From the NCBI RefSeq assembly GCF_029892285.1, contig NZ_JARXVM010000012.1, forward strand, positions 124,001-188,000: a stretch of 64,000 bases of DNA. The letters run 5' to 3'. The translations under genes were made by a program, and so were the position numbers. How positions within the stretch are numbered: the first letter of the stretch is position 1; each line of letters starts with the position of its first letter. Below the pieces are notes generated by a model. The model was not told the DNA's origin. It saw only the letters and a list, made by a program, of their open reading frames with translations, and ran no database searches. Of this stretch, positions 7,642-16,188 are shown piece after piece. The stretch comes from Rhizobium sp. SG_E_25_P2. GTDB taxonomy: Bacteria; Pseudomonadota; Alphaproteobacteria; Rhizobiales; Rhizobiaceae.

Positions 7642-8031
7642 ATGCCCGGCGATGCCTGCTTTCCCATCCGCACGGGGATCACCAACAGGTTGATTCTCGA
7701 CCAGATCGCCGACAAATGGTCGATCCTGATCCTCGCTGTGCTCTGCCAGCAGCCGCGCCGCTTCAACGAGATCCGGCGGGCGCTCGACAGCGTCACCCAG
7801 AAGGCGTTGACCCAATGCCTGCGCCGATTGGAGCGCAACGGACTGGTGTCGCGGCGCATCATCGCCAGCTCGCCCGTCGGCGTGGAATACGCCATCACCC
7901 CGCTCGGCGCATCGCTGAAAGAGCCGATCCGGGCGTTGCATGCCTGGACGCTGGATCACGAGGCGGCAATCCTGACGGCGCAGCGCAATTACGACGCCGC
8001 CCAGGGCGTCTTCAGCGAAGCCGCCGAATAA
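7642..8031 (+). CDS. HxlR-family winged-helix regulator
   Basis: A 129-residue transcription factor with the HxlR winged helix: [11 protein letters not shown] (helix 1), [31 protein letters not shown] (recognition helix) and the wing VEYAITPLG. One Cys lies early in the protein (MPGDACFP) and two more are in or near the DNA-binding domain. HxlR proteins often sense electrophiles or oxidants through Cys. AAGGAA lies 6 nt before the ATG. It is divergent from the ene-reductase gene, so the likely job is autoregulation plus control of that enzyme. Confidence 0.9.
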   Translation: MPGDACFPIRTGITNRLILDQIADKWSILILAVLCQQPRRFNEIRRALDSVTQKALTQCLRRLERNGLVSRRIIASSPVGVEYAITPLGASLKEPIRALHAWTLDHEAAILTAQRNYDAAQGVFSEAAE

Positions 8032-8083
8032 CGCCGCTGAACCGACTTGGTCTTTTGCCGATCGTCATGTTAAGAGCCGCGCC

Positions 8084-9499
8084 ATGAGCACATATCCCTC
8101 CCCCATTCATGTCATCGGCGGCGGACTGGCCGGCTCCGAAGCCGCGTGGCAGATCGCCAGCCGCGGCGTTCCCGTGATCCTGCACGAGATGCGCGGCCGG
8201 CGCAAAACCGACGCCCACCAGACCGACAGCCTCGCCGAATTGGTTTGCTCCAATTCCTTCCGGTCTGATGATTCCACGTCCAACGCCGTTGGCGTGCTGC
8301 ATGCGGAAATGCGCATGGCGGGCTCGCTGATCATGTCAGCGGCGGACGCCAACCAGGTTCCGGCGGGCGGCGCGCTCGCGGTTGACCGCGAAGGCTTTGC
8401 CGAAGCCGTCACGCAGCGGATCGCGGACCATCCGCTGATCACTGTGATCCGCGAGGAAATCACCACTTTGCCGCCCGAGGAATGGGACAATGCGGTGGTG
8501 GCGACAGGACCGCTGACCGCACCCGATCTCGCCGAATCCATCCGCGCTGCAACCGGCGCCGACGCCCTCTCCTTCTTCGACGCCATCGCGCCCATCGTTC
8601 ATCACGAAACGATCAACATGGATATCGCCTGGCACCAGTCGCGCTATGACAAGGTCGGCCCCGGCGGCACGGGCAAGGATTACATCAATTGCCCGATGAC
8701 CCGCGAACAATACGAGGCTTTCGTGGCCGCGCTGATCGCCGGCGAAAAGACCGAGTTCAAGCAATGGGAAAACGTGCCCTATTTCGACGGCTGCCTGCCG
8801 ATCGAAGTGATGGCCGAGCGTGGTCCCGAAACGCTGCGTCACGGGCCGATGAAGCCGATGGGCCTGACCAATGCGCATAACCCCACCGTCAAGGCCTATG
8901 CCGTGGTGCAGTTGCGCCAGGACAACGCGCTCGGCACGCTGTTCAACATGGTCGGCTTCCAGACAAAGCTGAAATATGGCGCGCAGACCGAGATCTTCCG
9001 GATGATTCCCGGTCTTGAGAACGCGGAATTCGCCCGTCTCGGCGGCCTGCACCGCAACACCTATATCAATTCGCCGGTATTGCTTGATGGCAGCCTGATG
9101 CTGAAAAGCCGCAAGGGCCTGCGTTTTGCCGGCCAGATCACCGGCTGCGAAGGCTATGTGGAAAGCGCCAGCATCGGGCTTCTGGCGGGCCGCTTCGCCG
9201 CCGCCGAACGGCTGGGCGAGACGCTGACGCCGCCACCCGCCACATCCGCCTTCGGCGCGCTGCTGGGACATATCACCGGCGGGCATCTGGCGACCGACGA
9301 AGAGCCCGGCAAACGCTCCTTCCAGCCGATGAACATCAATTTCGGCCTGTTTCCGGAGCCGGAACCCGGCAGCGTCGCGACCCAATCCGAGGGCAAGCGT
9401 CTGCGCGGCAAGGAAAAAACCGTGGCTAAGCGCCGGGCGATCGCGGCGCGGGCGCTGGCGCATTGCCGCGAATGGCTTGCCGGGACACCGTCCGGCTGA
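8084..9499 (+). CDS. trmFO: Folate/FAD-dependent tRNA m5U54 methyltransferase TrmFO
   Basis: TrmFO methylates uridine 54 in the T loop of tRNA, using methylenetetrahydrofolate as carbon donor and FADH2 as reductant. The 471-residue protein begins with the FAD-binding motif GGGLAGSEA (from residue 12). The family landmarks [20 protein letters not shown] and [12 protein letters not shown] follow. [19 protein letters not shown], near residues 350-370, is the GidA/TrmFO-type C-terminal FAD contact. Length matches the family. It starts about 50 nt after the HxlR gene on the same strand and may be read through from it, but no functional link is evident. Confidence 0.96.
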   Translation: MSTYPSPIHVIGGGLAGSEAAWQIASRGVPVILHEMRGRRKTDAHQTDSLAELVCSNSFRSDDSTSNAVGVLHAEMRMAGSLIMSAADANQVPAGGALAVDREGFAEAVTQRIADHPLITVIREEITTLPPEEWDNAVVATGPLTAPDLAESIRAATGADALSFFDAIAPIVHHETINMDIAWHQSRYDKVGPGGTGKDYINCPMTREQYEAFVAALIAGEKTEFKQWENVPYFDGCLPIEVMAERGPETLRHGPMKPMGLTNAHNPTVKAYAVVQLRQDNALGTLFNMVGFQTKLKYGAQTEIFRMIPGLENAEFARLGGLHRNTYINSPVLLDGSLMLKSRKGLRFAGQITGCEGYVESASIGLLAGRFAAAERLGETLTPPPATSAFGALLGHITGGHLATDEEPGKRSFQPMNINFGLFPEPEPGSVATQSEGKRLRGKEKTVAKRRAIAARALAHCREWLAGTPSG

Positions 9500-9535
9500 G
9501 ACGAAACAGCGGACTATGACGAAAACGCCGAGCGC

Positions 9536-9988
9536 TCAGATTGTGGCGCTTGGCTCGAGATCCCTGTCGGCGCGGTTCGCCACGGAACCCAGCAGCCAGA
9601 GCGAAACTTCGGCCGCGTCCTTTTCGCTCCGGAATGAAAACACGCCCGTCAGGGCCGTATGCTCGTGAAATTCGATCGAGAGGGTTTTGGGATCCGCGGT
9701 CGCCGAGAGTGTCACCCGTTCAGCGTCGATCAGGCTGCAGAGATAGCGATTGGACACGCGCCGCATGCAGCCTGCGCCGCCTGTCCACAATCGCAAGAAC
9801 ACCATGTCGCCATCGATCGTCATCACCAGATTGCGAATGGCTTCATTGGGATAGGCGCGCGCAAATTCGAGCACGGCCAAGCCGGCGTCAAAACGCTCAT
9901 TGGCTTCGCTCTGGCGCACGAAACCGGTCGCCCAATAGAAGAATCCCAAGGCGGCGGCCAGAATTACCGCCCAAATCGCCAAGACCAT
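9536..9988 (-). CDS. Uncharacterised membrane-anchored protein
   Basis: 150 residues with one N-terminal hydrophobic segment (about 4-22, LAIWAVILAAALGFFYWATG) and a soluble domain of about 125 residues, probably exported or periplasmic. Two Cys (in GGAGCMRR and YLCSLI) could form a disulfide. GGAGTGG lies about 7 nt before the ATG, supporting translation. It is convergent with trmFO, with a 36-nt gap. I do not recognise a family. Confidence 0.6.
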   Translation of the reverse strand: MVLAIWAVILAAALGFFYWATGFVRQSEANERFDAGLAVLEFARAYPNEAIRNLVMTIDGDMVFLRLWTGGAGCMRRVSNRYLCSLIDAERVTLSATADPKTLSIEFHEHTALTGVFSFRSEKDAAEVSLWLLGSVANRADRDLEPSATI

Positions 9989-10076
9989 CGGCCCACTCCA
10001 GCATCAACGTCCATTCGCTAGCGCATCAAGCTTGCGTGAATGTGGGCCGCCACGCAATCGTCGCCCCATGCAAAAA

Positions 10077-10099
10077 CGCCGGAACAAGGTGTTCCGGCG
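10077..10099 (-). terminator. Rho-independent terminator of the OmpA-family gene
   Basis: Perfect 10-bp stem CGCCGGAACA / TGTTCCGGCG with a 3-nt loop; on the minus strand it runs into TTTTTG. Plus-strand reading also gives CATTTTTT, so it can work both ways. Confidence 0.9.
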
Positions 10100-10122
10100 C
10101 ATTTTTTCGTCATGGCGATCGT

Positions 10123-11907
10123 TTACTCGGCCTGGGCGACCGGACGCACCAGCGGCGTGATGCGGCGGATGGTGACGCGGCGGTTTTCGCGGGCGGCTTC
10201 CTCGGTGTTGATCTTGAGGTAGCGCTCGCCATAGCCCTGGGTGACCAGGTTTTCCGCCGGGATCTCGAACATGTCCGACAGGACCTCGGCCACCGATTCC
10301 GCGCGGTGATCGGACAGGACGAGATTGGATTCGTCCGAGCCGACGGCGTCGGTATGACCTTCGATCAGGAAGGTCTCGCCCGGGTCCTGGTCGAGAATCT
10401 GCTTGATCGCCGCGCCGACGCGCTTCAGCGACGCCGCCTGGTTCATCGAGATATCCCAGCTGCCGGTGTCGAAAGTGATGGTGTCGAGATCGATTCGGCG
10501 CACCTTGTCGCGGATACGCGCCGAATACTTCACTTCATCGACGGAATAGACGCGCTCGACGGGTTCAACCGGCGGCTCTTCCAGGAATTCTACGTAATTG
10601 CGGTTCGGCTCCCTGGAGACGTCGATGATGTAGTCTTCGACCGGAATGGTGAGACGCATCGGCGGCAGGCGCGCGCCCGGATCACGCAGGTACAGGCGAT
10701 CGGCGCGACCGGCATCGAGAATCGGCGAATAGAAGATCACCACCTCGCGACCGGGACGCTCGATGCGGGTGCGCTTGATGATTTCGCCATAGCGGTTACG
10801 AACCGTCACGATGCGGGTCCCATCCGGACGCACGATGATTTCGCGGATGCGGTTGTTGTTGAGGCGCTCATAACGGGTATCGCCGCGACGGCCCAACCGA
10901 TCGCGGTCGTCGTCGCGGACGATGACGCGGTCGTTCAGCTTGATGATAACGCGGTTGTCGCGGTCGTTCACACGGCGGCCTTCGCCAAGGTCGTAGCCCT
11001 GGAAGCCGGTGATGCGTTCGCCTTTCTCCTCCATCACGGGACGAACGCGGATCGGCTTGCCGTCCTGATCCTTGAACCCGGCCTGGGCTTCGCGGTCCGA
11101 ACGCGGCGCACGCACGGGCTCAGCGTCCTGCCGTTCACGACGGCGGCGCTCGCGAGCGTTTTCATCGCCCTTGTCGGCGTCCTTCTCGCTGTCGAGCACG
11201 GCGGCGCCGTTCTTGACCGGAAGGCGCTTGGGCTCGCCGCGCTTTTCGTCAGCCTCCGCCTTCTTGTCGGCGCGGGGCTGCGTTTCGATCTCCTCGACCG
11301 AACCATTGTTGCGCTTGCGCGGCTTTTCAACCTGATCGGTCTGACCCGCATTGTCTTCGGCCTGATTGTTGCGCTTGCGCGGCTTGTCCTGGCCCTGATC
11401 CTCGATCACGCGATTGTCCTGGCCCTCGGCGGTGTTGCGCTTGCGGTCCTTGCGGTTTTCCTCTTGCTGCTGACCTTGCTGCTCTTCCTGCTGGCGCTTG
11501 CGCTCCTGACGACGCTGCTCCTTCTGGCTCTCGGCGTTGTCATTCTGGCGCTGCTGCTCTTCCTGCTTCTGGCGCTGGCGCTGCTGCTTTTCCTGCTGGC
11601 GCTGTTCGCCCTGCTGCTGGTCCTGCTCCTGCTGCCGCTGCTTTCGCTCCTGCTGCTTCTGTTGTTTTTCCTGCTGCTTCTGCTGTTTTTCTTGCTGCTT
11701 CTGCTGCTTTTCCTGCTGGCGTTGCTGGCGGCGCTGTTCTTTCTGCTGCTGGAGCAGTTCTTCCTCGGACTGGACTTGAACGACATCCGTGCTCTGCGGC
11801 GCAGCGATAACCGATTGCGGAATAGGCGCGGCCTGAACCGGAGAGAGGCCCATCAGGGCGATCAGCGGAATCGCCGCCGTGGCCAATAGCTTGTGTCGTA
11901 ACGCCAT
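10123..11907 (-). CDS. OmpA-family protein with long Gln/Lys/Arg-rich region
   Basis: A 594-residue exported protein. A signal peptide (about 1-26, ending PVQAA) is followed by a very low-complexity stretch at about 50-200 built from QQ, QEK and RQQ, likely an extended or coiled region. A basic/acidic linker follows, then a C-terminal OmpA-like domain (about 470-590). That domain has TFDTGSWDIS, EGHTDAVGSDESN and NLVLSDHRAESV, the NxxLSxxRA motif that binds meso-diaminopimelate in peptidoglycan. No beta-barrel is obvious, so it is probably a periplasmic or outer-membrane-associated peptidoglycan tether. The Gln-rich region is encoded by CAG/AAG-rich DNA with short internal repeats (KQQKQQE), prone to length change. 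Its own terminator follows. Confidence 0.85.
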   Translation of the reverse strand: MALRHKLLATAAIPLIALMGLSPVQAAPIPQSVIAAPQSTDVVQVQSEEELLQQQKEQRRQQRQQEKQQKQQEKQQKQQEKQQKQQERKQRQQEQDQQQGEQRQQEKQQRQRQKQEEQQRQNDNAESQKEQRRQERKRQQEEQQGQQQEENRKDRKRNTAEGQDNRVIEDQGQDKPRKRNNQAEDNAGQTDQVEKPRKRNNGSVEEIETQPRADKKAEADEKRGEPKRLPVKNGAAVLDSEKDADKGDENARERRRRERQDAEPVRAPRSDREAQAGFKDQDGKPIRVRPVMEEKGERITGFQGYDLGEGRRVNDRDNRVIIKLNDRVIVRDDDRDRLGRRGDTRYERLNNNRIREIIVRPDGTRIVTVRNRYGEIIKRTRIERPGREVVIFYSPILDAGRADRLYLRDPGARLPPMRLTIPVEDYIIDVSREPNRNYVEFLEEPPVEPVERVYSVDEVKYSARIRDKVRRIDLDTITFDTGSWDISMNQAASLKRVGAAIKQILDQDPGETFLIEGHTDAVGSDESNLVLSDHRAESVAEVLSDMFEIPAENLVTQGYGERYLKINTEEAARENRRVTIRRITPLVRPVAQAE

Positions 11908-12207
11908 GAGACTGTTTCCTCGCGCTTCATGTTGTTCTGTTTTCCGAATCTCAGTCGATTCGAGGCCATTTTATGTTTTCACACCAGCCTTGCCGCCAGA
12001 CTTACGAAATCCGGCCTTTATCAACACTGAACCGACGGTTCAGTTCCCGTTCATATTCGACCTCGCGAATTTTCGTGGGGACGCGGCGGTGTTATGGTGT
12101 TGCAATTGGCGTGGGAAAAGGACCATTATTTCAAGGCGAGGCGCTATGAAAAAGCGCCAACAGACAACCGCCAGGCGCAATGCCTGCTTCGCATACAGGG
12201 GAAAATC
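11908..12207. other. Divergent intergenic region
   Basis: About 300 bases between the OmpA-family gene and the amino-acid-binding protein gene. An open frame runs into the latter from 12094, but it precedes the signal peptide and is not part of the protein. Promoters for both genes must be here; no clear box stands out. Confidence 0.4.
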
Positions 12208-12987
12208 ATGAAAATCGCTCGTCGCCTGACCCTAGCCGCGGCCGTTTCGGTCATCGCCGCCATCTCCGGCGCAAGCTTCGCCGCCGACAAGATCGTGATC
12301 GGCACGGAAGGCGCTTATCCGCCGTTCAACAATCTCGAAGCCGACGGCACGCTGACCGGTTTCGACATCGATATCGGCAAGGCGCTCTGCGAAGAACTGA
12401 AGGCCGAATGCACCTTCGTGACCAATGACTGGGACGGCATCATCCCGGCGTTGCAAGCCAAAAAATTCGACGCCATCCTCGCTTCCATGTCGATCACGCC
12501 GGAGCGCAAGGAAAAGGTCGATTTCACCGTCAAATACTACAACACGCCGCCGGCCATCGCCGTGCCGAAGGATTCTGCGATCACCGAAGCCAGCGAAGCC
12601 GGCCTCGACGGCAAGGTTCTCGGCGCCCAGTCCTCGACCACCCATTCCAACTATGCCGAAGCGCATATGAAAAAGTCCGAACTCAAGCTCTATCCGACCG
12701 CGGACGAGTATAAGCTCGACCTCGCCAACGGCCGCATCGACGCCGTGATCGACGACGTCGTGGTGCTGTCGGAATGGCTGAAGACCGAAGACGGCGCCTG
12801 CTGCAAGATCCTCGGCACGCTGCCGGTCGATCCCGCCATCAACGGCGACGGCGCTGGCATCGCCGTCCGCAAGGGCGATGATGCGCTGCGCGAAAAGCTG
12901 AACGGCGCAATCGCCGCCATTCGCGCCAACGGCAAGTACAAGGAAATCAACGCCAAGTACTTCCCGTTCGACGTCTACGGCGAATAA
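12208..12987 (+). CDS. Periplasmic cationic/polar amino-acid-binding protein
   Basis: The product is 259 residues. Signal peptide MKIARRLTLAAAVSVIAA...ASFA is cleaved after about residue 25, and CAGGGGA lies 7 nt before this ATG. The mature part has the family-3 solute-binding fold: IGTEGAYPPFNN, GFDIDIGKALCEEL, WDGIIPALQAKKFDAILASMSITPERK (here in pieces) and the C-terminal YKEINAKYFPFDVYGE. This is most like lysine/arginine/ornithine- or histidine-binding proteins (HisJ/ArgT). It delivers ligand to the two permeases just downstream. A large hairpin separates it from them, which would keep binding-protein mRNA in excess. The exact ligand is not readable. Confidence 0.92.
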   Translation: MKIARRLTLAAAVSVIAAISGASFAADKIVIGTEGAYPPFNNLEADGTLTGFDIDIGKALCEELKAECTFVTNDWDGIIPALQAKKFDAILASMSITPERKEKVDFTVKYYNTPPAIAVPKDSAITEASEAGLDGKVLGAQSSTTHSNYAEAHMKKSELKLYPTADEYKLDLANGRIDAVIDDVVVLSEWLKTEDGACCKILGTLPVDPAINGDGAGIAVRKGDDALREKLNGAIAAIRANGKYKEINAKYFPFDVYGE

Positions 12988-12990
12988 TCA

Positions 12991-13044
12991 CAGGCAAAAT
13001 GCTGAAACGCGGCGGGAGACTTGCTCTCCCGCCCGTTTTGCCTG
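12991..13044 (+). terminator. Large intercistronic hairpin/attenuator
   Basis: Inner stem GGCGGGAGA / TCTCCCGCC (13011-13033) sits inside an outer stem CAGGCAAAA / TTTTGCCTG. The outer right arm supplies a TTTT tract after the inner stem. It could act as a partial terminator or as an mRNA-stabilising structure between the binding-protein and permease genes. Confidence 0.7.
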
Positions 13045-13089
13045 ACAAGAAGAGCGAGAAATCCCGAAAAGGGAGCAAAGGGGAATAGA

Positions 13090-13959
13090 ATGCAGGGAGA
13101 AGCCGTTTCGACGGCGGAGAGCAACGTGTCTCTCCTCGCTTCCATATCGTCTGGTGTCGATGCGCTGTTCAGCGCCATCTGGGCGTTTCTGCATCCGGTG
13201 TTGGCGACGGTTGATCCGCTGTGCGGTCCCGTTGGGGTGTTCAATCTTTTCCTGTCGAAATCGCTGCTCGCCTGCGGCGCGGCTGGATGGGGCGACGAGA
13301 TCGCCTTCGGTTTTTATGTGACCGCGTCGCTGTCGATCTGCACCCTGCCCTTCGGCCTGCTGCTTGGCTTTTTCCTGGCGCTGGCCAAACAATCGCAGGA
13401 ACCCTATTTGCGCCGCGCCGCCGATGTCTACACGACATTGTTTCGCGGCCTGCCCGAACTGCTGACGCTGTTTATCATCTATTACGGCACGCAGCAGGCG
13501 CTGCAGTCCGCACTCGCCGGCCTGGGCTATGAAGGTCCGGTGGAAATCAACGCCTTCGCGGCCGGCATGATCGCGCTCAGCGTGGTGTTTTCCTCCTATT
13601 GCGCCGAAGTGCTGCAATCGGCCTTCAAGGCCATTCCGCGCGGCCAATATGAAGGCGGCTATGCCGTCGGCCTGTCGCGCGGCAAGACCATGCGCCTAGT
13701 AGTGTTGCCGCAACTGATCCGCATCGCCCTGCCCGGCCTGGGCAATCTCTGGATGACGCTGCTCAAGGACACCGCGCTTGTCTCGATCGTCGGTCTGTCC
13801 GACATCATGCGCCAGACGCAGATCGCCGCCCGGGTCAGCAAGCAGGCTTTCTTCTTCTATGGCGTCGCCTGCCTGTTGTTTCTGGTTCTCGCCATCCTAT
13901 CGTCCTTCGTCTTTTCCTGGATTGAACGAAAGGCCAAGCAGGCGGAGGTGCGGGCATGA
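13090..13959 (+). CDS. Amino-acid ABC transporter permease (HisQ/ArtQ type)
   Basis: A 289-residue inner-membrane permease of the HisMQ family. About 40 extra residues precede the first conserved segment. The family EAA-type loop is visible as GQYEGGYAVGLSRGKTMRLVVLPQLIRIALPGLGN, split here as GGYAVGLSRG and LVVLPQLIRIALP. YTTLFRGLPELLTLFIIYYG is the usual N-terminal landmark. AAAGGGGAA lies a few bases before the ATG. Its stop codon overlaps the next permease start (ATGA), so the two are translationally coupled and form a heterodimer. No nucleotide-binding subunit is encoded in this cluster. Confidence 0.92.
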   Translation: MQGEAVSTAESNVSLLASISSGVDALFSAIWAFLHPVLATVDPLCGPVGVFNLFLSKSLLACGAAGWGDEIAFGFYVTASLSICTLPFGLLLGFFLALAKQSQEPYLRRAADVYTTLFRGLPELLTLFIIYYGTQQALQSALAGLGYEGPVEINAFAAGMIALSVVFSSYCAEVLQSAFKAIPRGQYEGGYAVGLSRGKTMRLVVLPQLIRIALPGLGNLWMTLLKDTALVSIVGLSDIMRQTQIAARVSKQAFFFYGVACLLFLVLAILSSFVFSWIERKAKQAEVRA

Positions 13960-14786
13960 GCATTGCGCATGACTTGATCGCGCCGCAGCCGGCCCCGCCC
14001 GATCCGCCTCGCGCCTTTTCGCTGGAGCGGCTTGTTGGCATCGTGTTCATGGGCGTGTGGCTGGCGGTGTTTATCGCGGCCGGCTTTTCTATGGTGGAAG
14101 GGTTCAGCGGCGACAAATTCGCCCGCTACGCGCCCAAGCTGCTCTCCGGCCTGGTGATCACGCTCGAACTGGTCGCCGTGTCGATCACGCTCGGCGCGCT
14201 TCTGTCGCTGCCGGTCGCCTTTGCGCGGATGAGCAAGAATCGGGCCTTGTCGGCTCTGTCCTACGGCTATGTCTATCTGTTTCGCGGCACGCCGCTGATC
14301 GCCCAGCTCTTCCTGATCTATTACGGCTTCGGCAGTTTCAAGGGCTTTTGGGAAAGTCTGGGTCTCTGGTGGTTTTTCCGCGAAGCCTATTACTGCGCCA
14401 TCCTGTCCTTCACGCTCAACACCGCAGCCTATCAGGCCGAAATCCTGCGCGGCGCGATCGAAAGCGTGGCGCGCGGCCAGATGGAGGCCTGCCATGCGCT
14501 TGGTCTCAACCGTTTTCACGCCTACCGCAAGGTCATCCTGCCGCAGGCGATCATCGTGGCGCTCAGGCCCTATGGCAACGAGATCATCCTGATGATCAAG
14601 GGCTCGGCGATCGTGTCGATCGTCACCGTGCTCGATGTGATGGGCGAGACGCGGCGCGCCTTTTCCCGCACCTTCGATTACCAGATCTATATCTGGGCGG
14701 CGATCATCTATCTGGTGATGGTGGAGACGCTCCGAAATGTGTGGAACTGGCTGGAAGCGCGGCTGTCGCGGCATCTCAAACGCTAA
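13956..14786 (+). CDS. Amino-acid ABC transporter permease (HisM type)
   Basis: The 276-residue second membrane subunit has YVYLFRGTPLIAQLFLIYYG as the family landmark and GQMEACHALGLNRFHAYRKV as the ATPase-contacting EAA loop. About five transmembrane helices are visible. It overlaps the upstream permease by four bases. A hairpin follows, and then an unrelated small gene instead of the expected ATPase gene, so energy coupling must come from an ATPase encoded elsewhere. A minus-strand ABC ATPase at about 39-40 kb is of another subfamily and is an unlikely partner. Confidence 0.93.
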   Translation: MSIAHDLIAPQPAPPDPPRAFSLERLVGIVFMGVWLAVFIAAGFSMVEGFSGDKFARYAPKLLSGLVITLELVAVSITLGALLSLPVAFARMSKNRALSALSYGYVYLFRGTPLIAQLFLIYYGFGSFKGFWESLGLWWFFREAYYCAILSFTLNTAAYQAEILRGAIESVARGQMEACHALGLNRFHAYRKVILPQAIIVALRPYGNEIILMIKGSAIVSIVTVLDVMGETRRAFSRTFDYQIYIWAAIIYLVMVETLRNVWNWLEARLSRHLKR

Positions 14787-14792
14787 AAAGCG

Positions 14793-14824
14793 TTGGCAGC
14801 ACTCATTGCACTCCGCTGCCAACC
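14793..14824 (+). terminator. Probable terminator after the permease operon
   Basis: Stem GTTGGCAGC / GCTGCCAAC (9 bp) with a 14-nt loop, followed after 9 nt by TTTTT. The long loop and the spacing make it weaker than the other terminators. Confidence 0.5.
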
Positions 14825-14936
14825 CACTGATTTTTCATAGAAATGTCATAAACTACGCAATCTCTTAAGCTTTGGTCAACCAAGAGGGCGTTCAATGGAA
14901 CGGCAAGCTCAGGGAACTCAAACATAAGAGATTGCC

Positions 14937-15203
14937 ATGCATCAAGAACTCGACATGCGGCTCAAAGGCTACGGCCTGACCACAGCCGAAATCATCTATC
15001 GCCTGCCCGATCATCCGAGCCTGCTGCAAAGCTATGTCTGGCAGCATTACGATCTGGCGCCCGACTTTCCCGAAATGATGAGTTTTCTTGCCTTCTGGCG
15101 GGCGAAGCTCGACGGCGCGCTGCATTCGGTCCGCTATGTCCATAACCGGCTGATCACGCCGACGGAATGGCGGGCGCTGAAAGGCGAGATGATCCTGCAT
15201 TGA
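14937..15203 (+). CDS. usg: Usg family protein
   Basis: An 88-residue protein of the Usg family, small cytosolic proteins conserved in alphaproteobacteria and named from a gene near trp genes in Caulobacter. Landmarks are LTTAEIIYRLPDHPSLLQSY, VWQHYDLAPDFPEM and LDGALHSVRYVHNRLITPTEW. The biochemical role of the family is unknown to me. It lies alone between the amino-acid transporter and a methyltransferase gene. Length is normal for the family. Confidence 0.88.
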   Translation: MHQELDMRLKGYGLTTAEIIYRLPDHPSLLQSYVWQHYDLAPDFPEMMSFLAFWRAKLDGALHSVRYVHNRLITPTEWRALKGEMILH

Positions 15204-15258
15204 TTTTACCGGCCATCAGCCGTATGAGCCCCTGAACACGGGCGAAGGACAGCGAGTG

Positions 15259-16089
15259 ATGGCCAAGAACAAGAAAAAGATCGACGAACAGGCGCTCGCG
15301 GACGCCTATAATCTGGCGCTGTCGCTGGAAAAATTGGGCCAGTTCACTGAAGCGGCCGAAGCCTATAAAAAGGTTCTGGCGCTCGATCCCGACGATCACG
15401 GCGGCGCGGCCGTCCGTCTCGCCTCGATGGGCCTGGGCGAAATCCCGCCGAAAGCGCCCGACGCCTATGTCGCCACGCTGTTTGACCAGCATGCCGAAGC
15501 ATTCGAGAGCATTCTGGTCGATCAGCTCGAATATTGCGTGCCGATGCTTTCGCGCCAGCGCATCCAGGCGCTCGGCCTTGGCCCGTTCAAGAAAATGCTC
15601 GATCTCGGCTGCGGCACGGGCCTCACCGGCGGCGCGCTGCGCGATATCGTAGAGGACATCACCGGCCTCGATATTTCCGAAAACATGGTCGAGATCGCCC
15701 ATGAGAAGGATCTCTACGAGACGCTCTATGTCTCAGAGGCCGCGGACTATCTCGAAGACAACGACGACGGTCCCTTCGATCTCGTCACCGCCACCGACGT
15801 GCTGCCCTATCTCGGCTTTCTCGAAGAACTATTCTTCGGCGTCGCCGACAATATGACCGCCGGCGGCCATTTCATCTTCTCCTCCGAGACGCTGCCCGAG
15901 GACACGCTGCAAGGTCGCGATTTCATGGTCGGCCCCCACCAGCGTTTCGCCCATTCCAGCGCCTATGTGACGCGCGCGCTCGATGGAGCCGGCTTCGACC
16001 TGGTCGAGATCGTGGACATCACGGTGCGGCTGGAGGACGGCGCGCCGATCGCGGGGCATCTGGTGACGGCGAAGAAGCGCGCCGACTGA
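15259..16089 (+). CDS. TPR-containing SAM-dependent methyltransferase
   Basis: 276 residues. The N-terminus has one clear tetratricopeptide-like helix pair (YNLALSLEKLGQFTEAAEAY, then KKVLALDPDD). A class I methyltransferase domain follows, with motif I MLDLGCGTGLTGGAL near residue 115, ITGLDISENMVEIA as motif II and FDLVTATDVLPYLG as the motif IV region. The arrangement resembles predicted TPR/methyltransferases seen in many alphaproteobacteria. The substrate is not known. GTG three bases upstream is an alternative start; AAGGA fits either. A terminator hairpin lies 64 nt after the stop. Confidence 0.85.
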   Translation: MAKNKKKIDEQALADAYNLALSLEKLGQFTEAAEAYKKVLALDPDDHGGAAVRLASMGLGEIPPKAPDAYVATLFDQHAEAFESILVDQLEYCVPMLSRQRIQALGLGPFKKMLDLGCGTGLTGGALRDIVEDITGLDISENMVEIAHEKDLYETLYVSEAADYLEDNDDGPFDLVTATDVLPYLGFLEELFFGVADNMTAGGHFIFSSETLPEDTLQGRDFMVGPHQRFAHSSAYVTRALDGAGFDLVEIVDITVRLEDGAPIAGHLVTAKKRAD

Positions 16090-16153
16090 TTGTTCTCAGA
16101 CTGCCTGATCGGGTGCAATCCGCCCTTTCCCAACCTCTTCCAATCCTCTAAAC

Positions 16154-16187
16154 CTCCCGCAGTTCATCAGACTTGCGGGAGTTTTTT
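16154..16187 (+). terminator. Terminator hairpin overlapping the next gene's leader
   Basis: Stem CTCCCGCA / TGCGGGAG with a 12-nt loop and TTTTTT is a textbook rho-independent terminator, yet it ends one base before the next ATG. The right arm contains GGGAG, the only good Shine-Dalgarno sequence for that gene, so the hairpin would both stop transcription and hide the ribosome binding site. Confidence 0.8.
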
Positions 16188-16188
16188 C

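Noticed and set aside
9541-11889. Plus-strand frame with a very Leu-rich end, like a membrane protein
   Set aside because: The Leu run is the complement of the CAG/AAG-rich tract of the OmpA-family gene.
14793-14824. Hairpin as an attachment site or repeat of a mobile element
   Set aside because: No integrase, transposase or direct repeats are nearby; a weak terminator is sufficient explanation.
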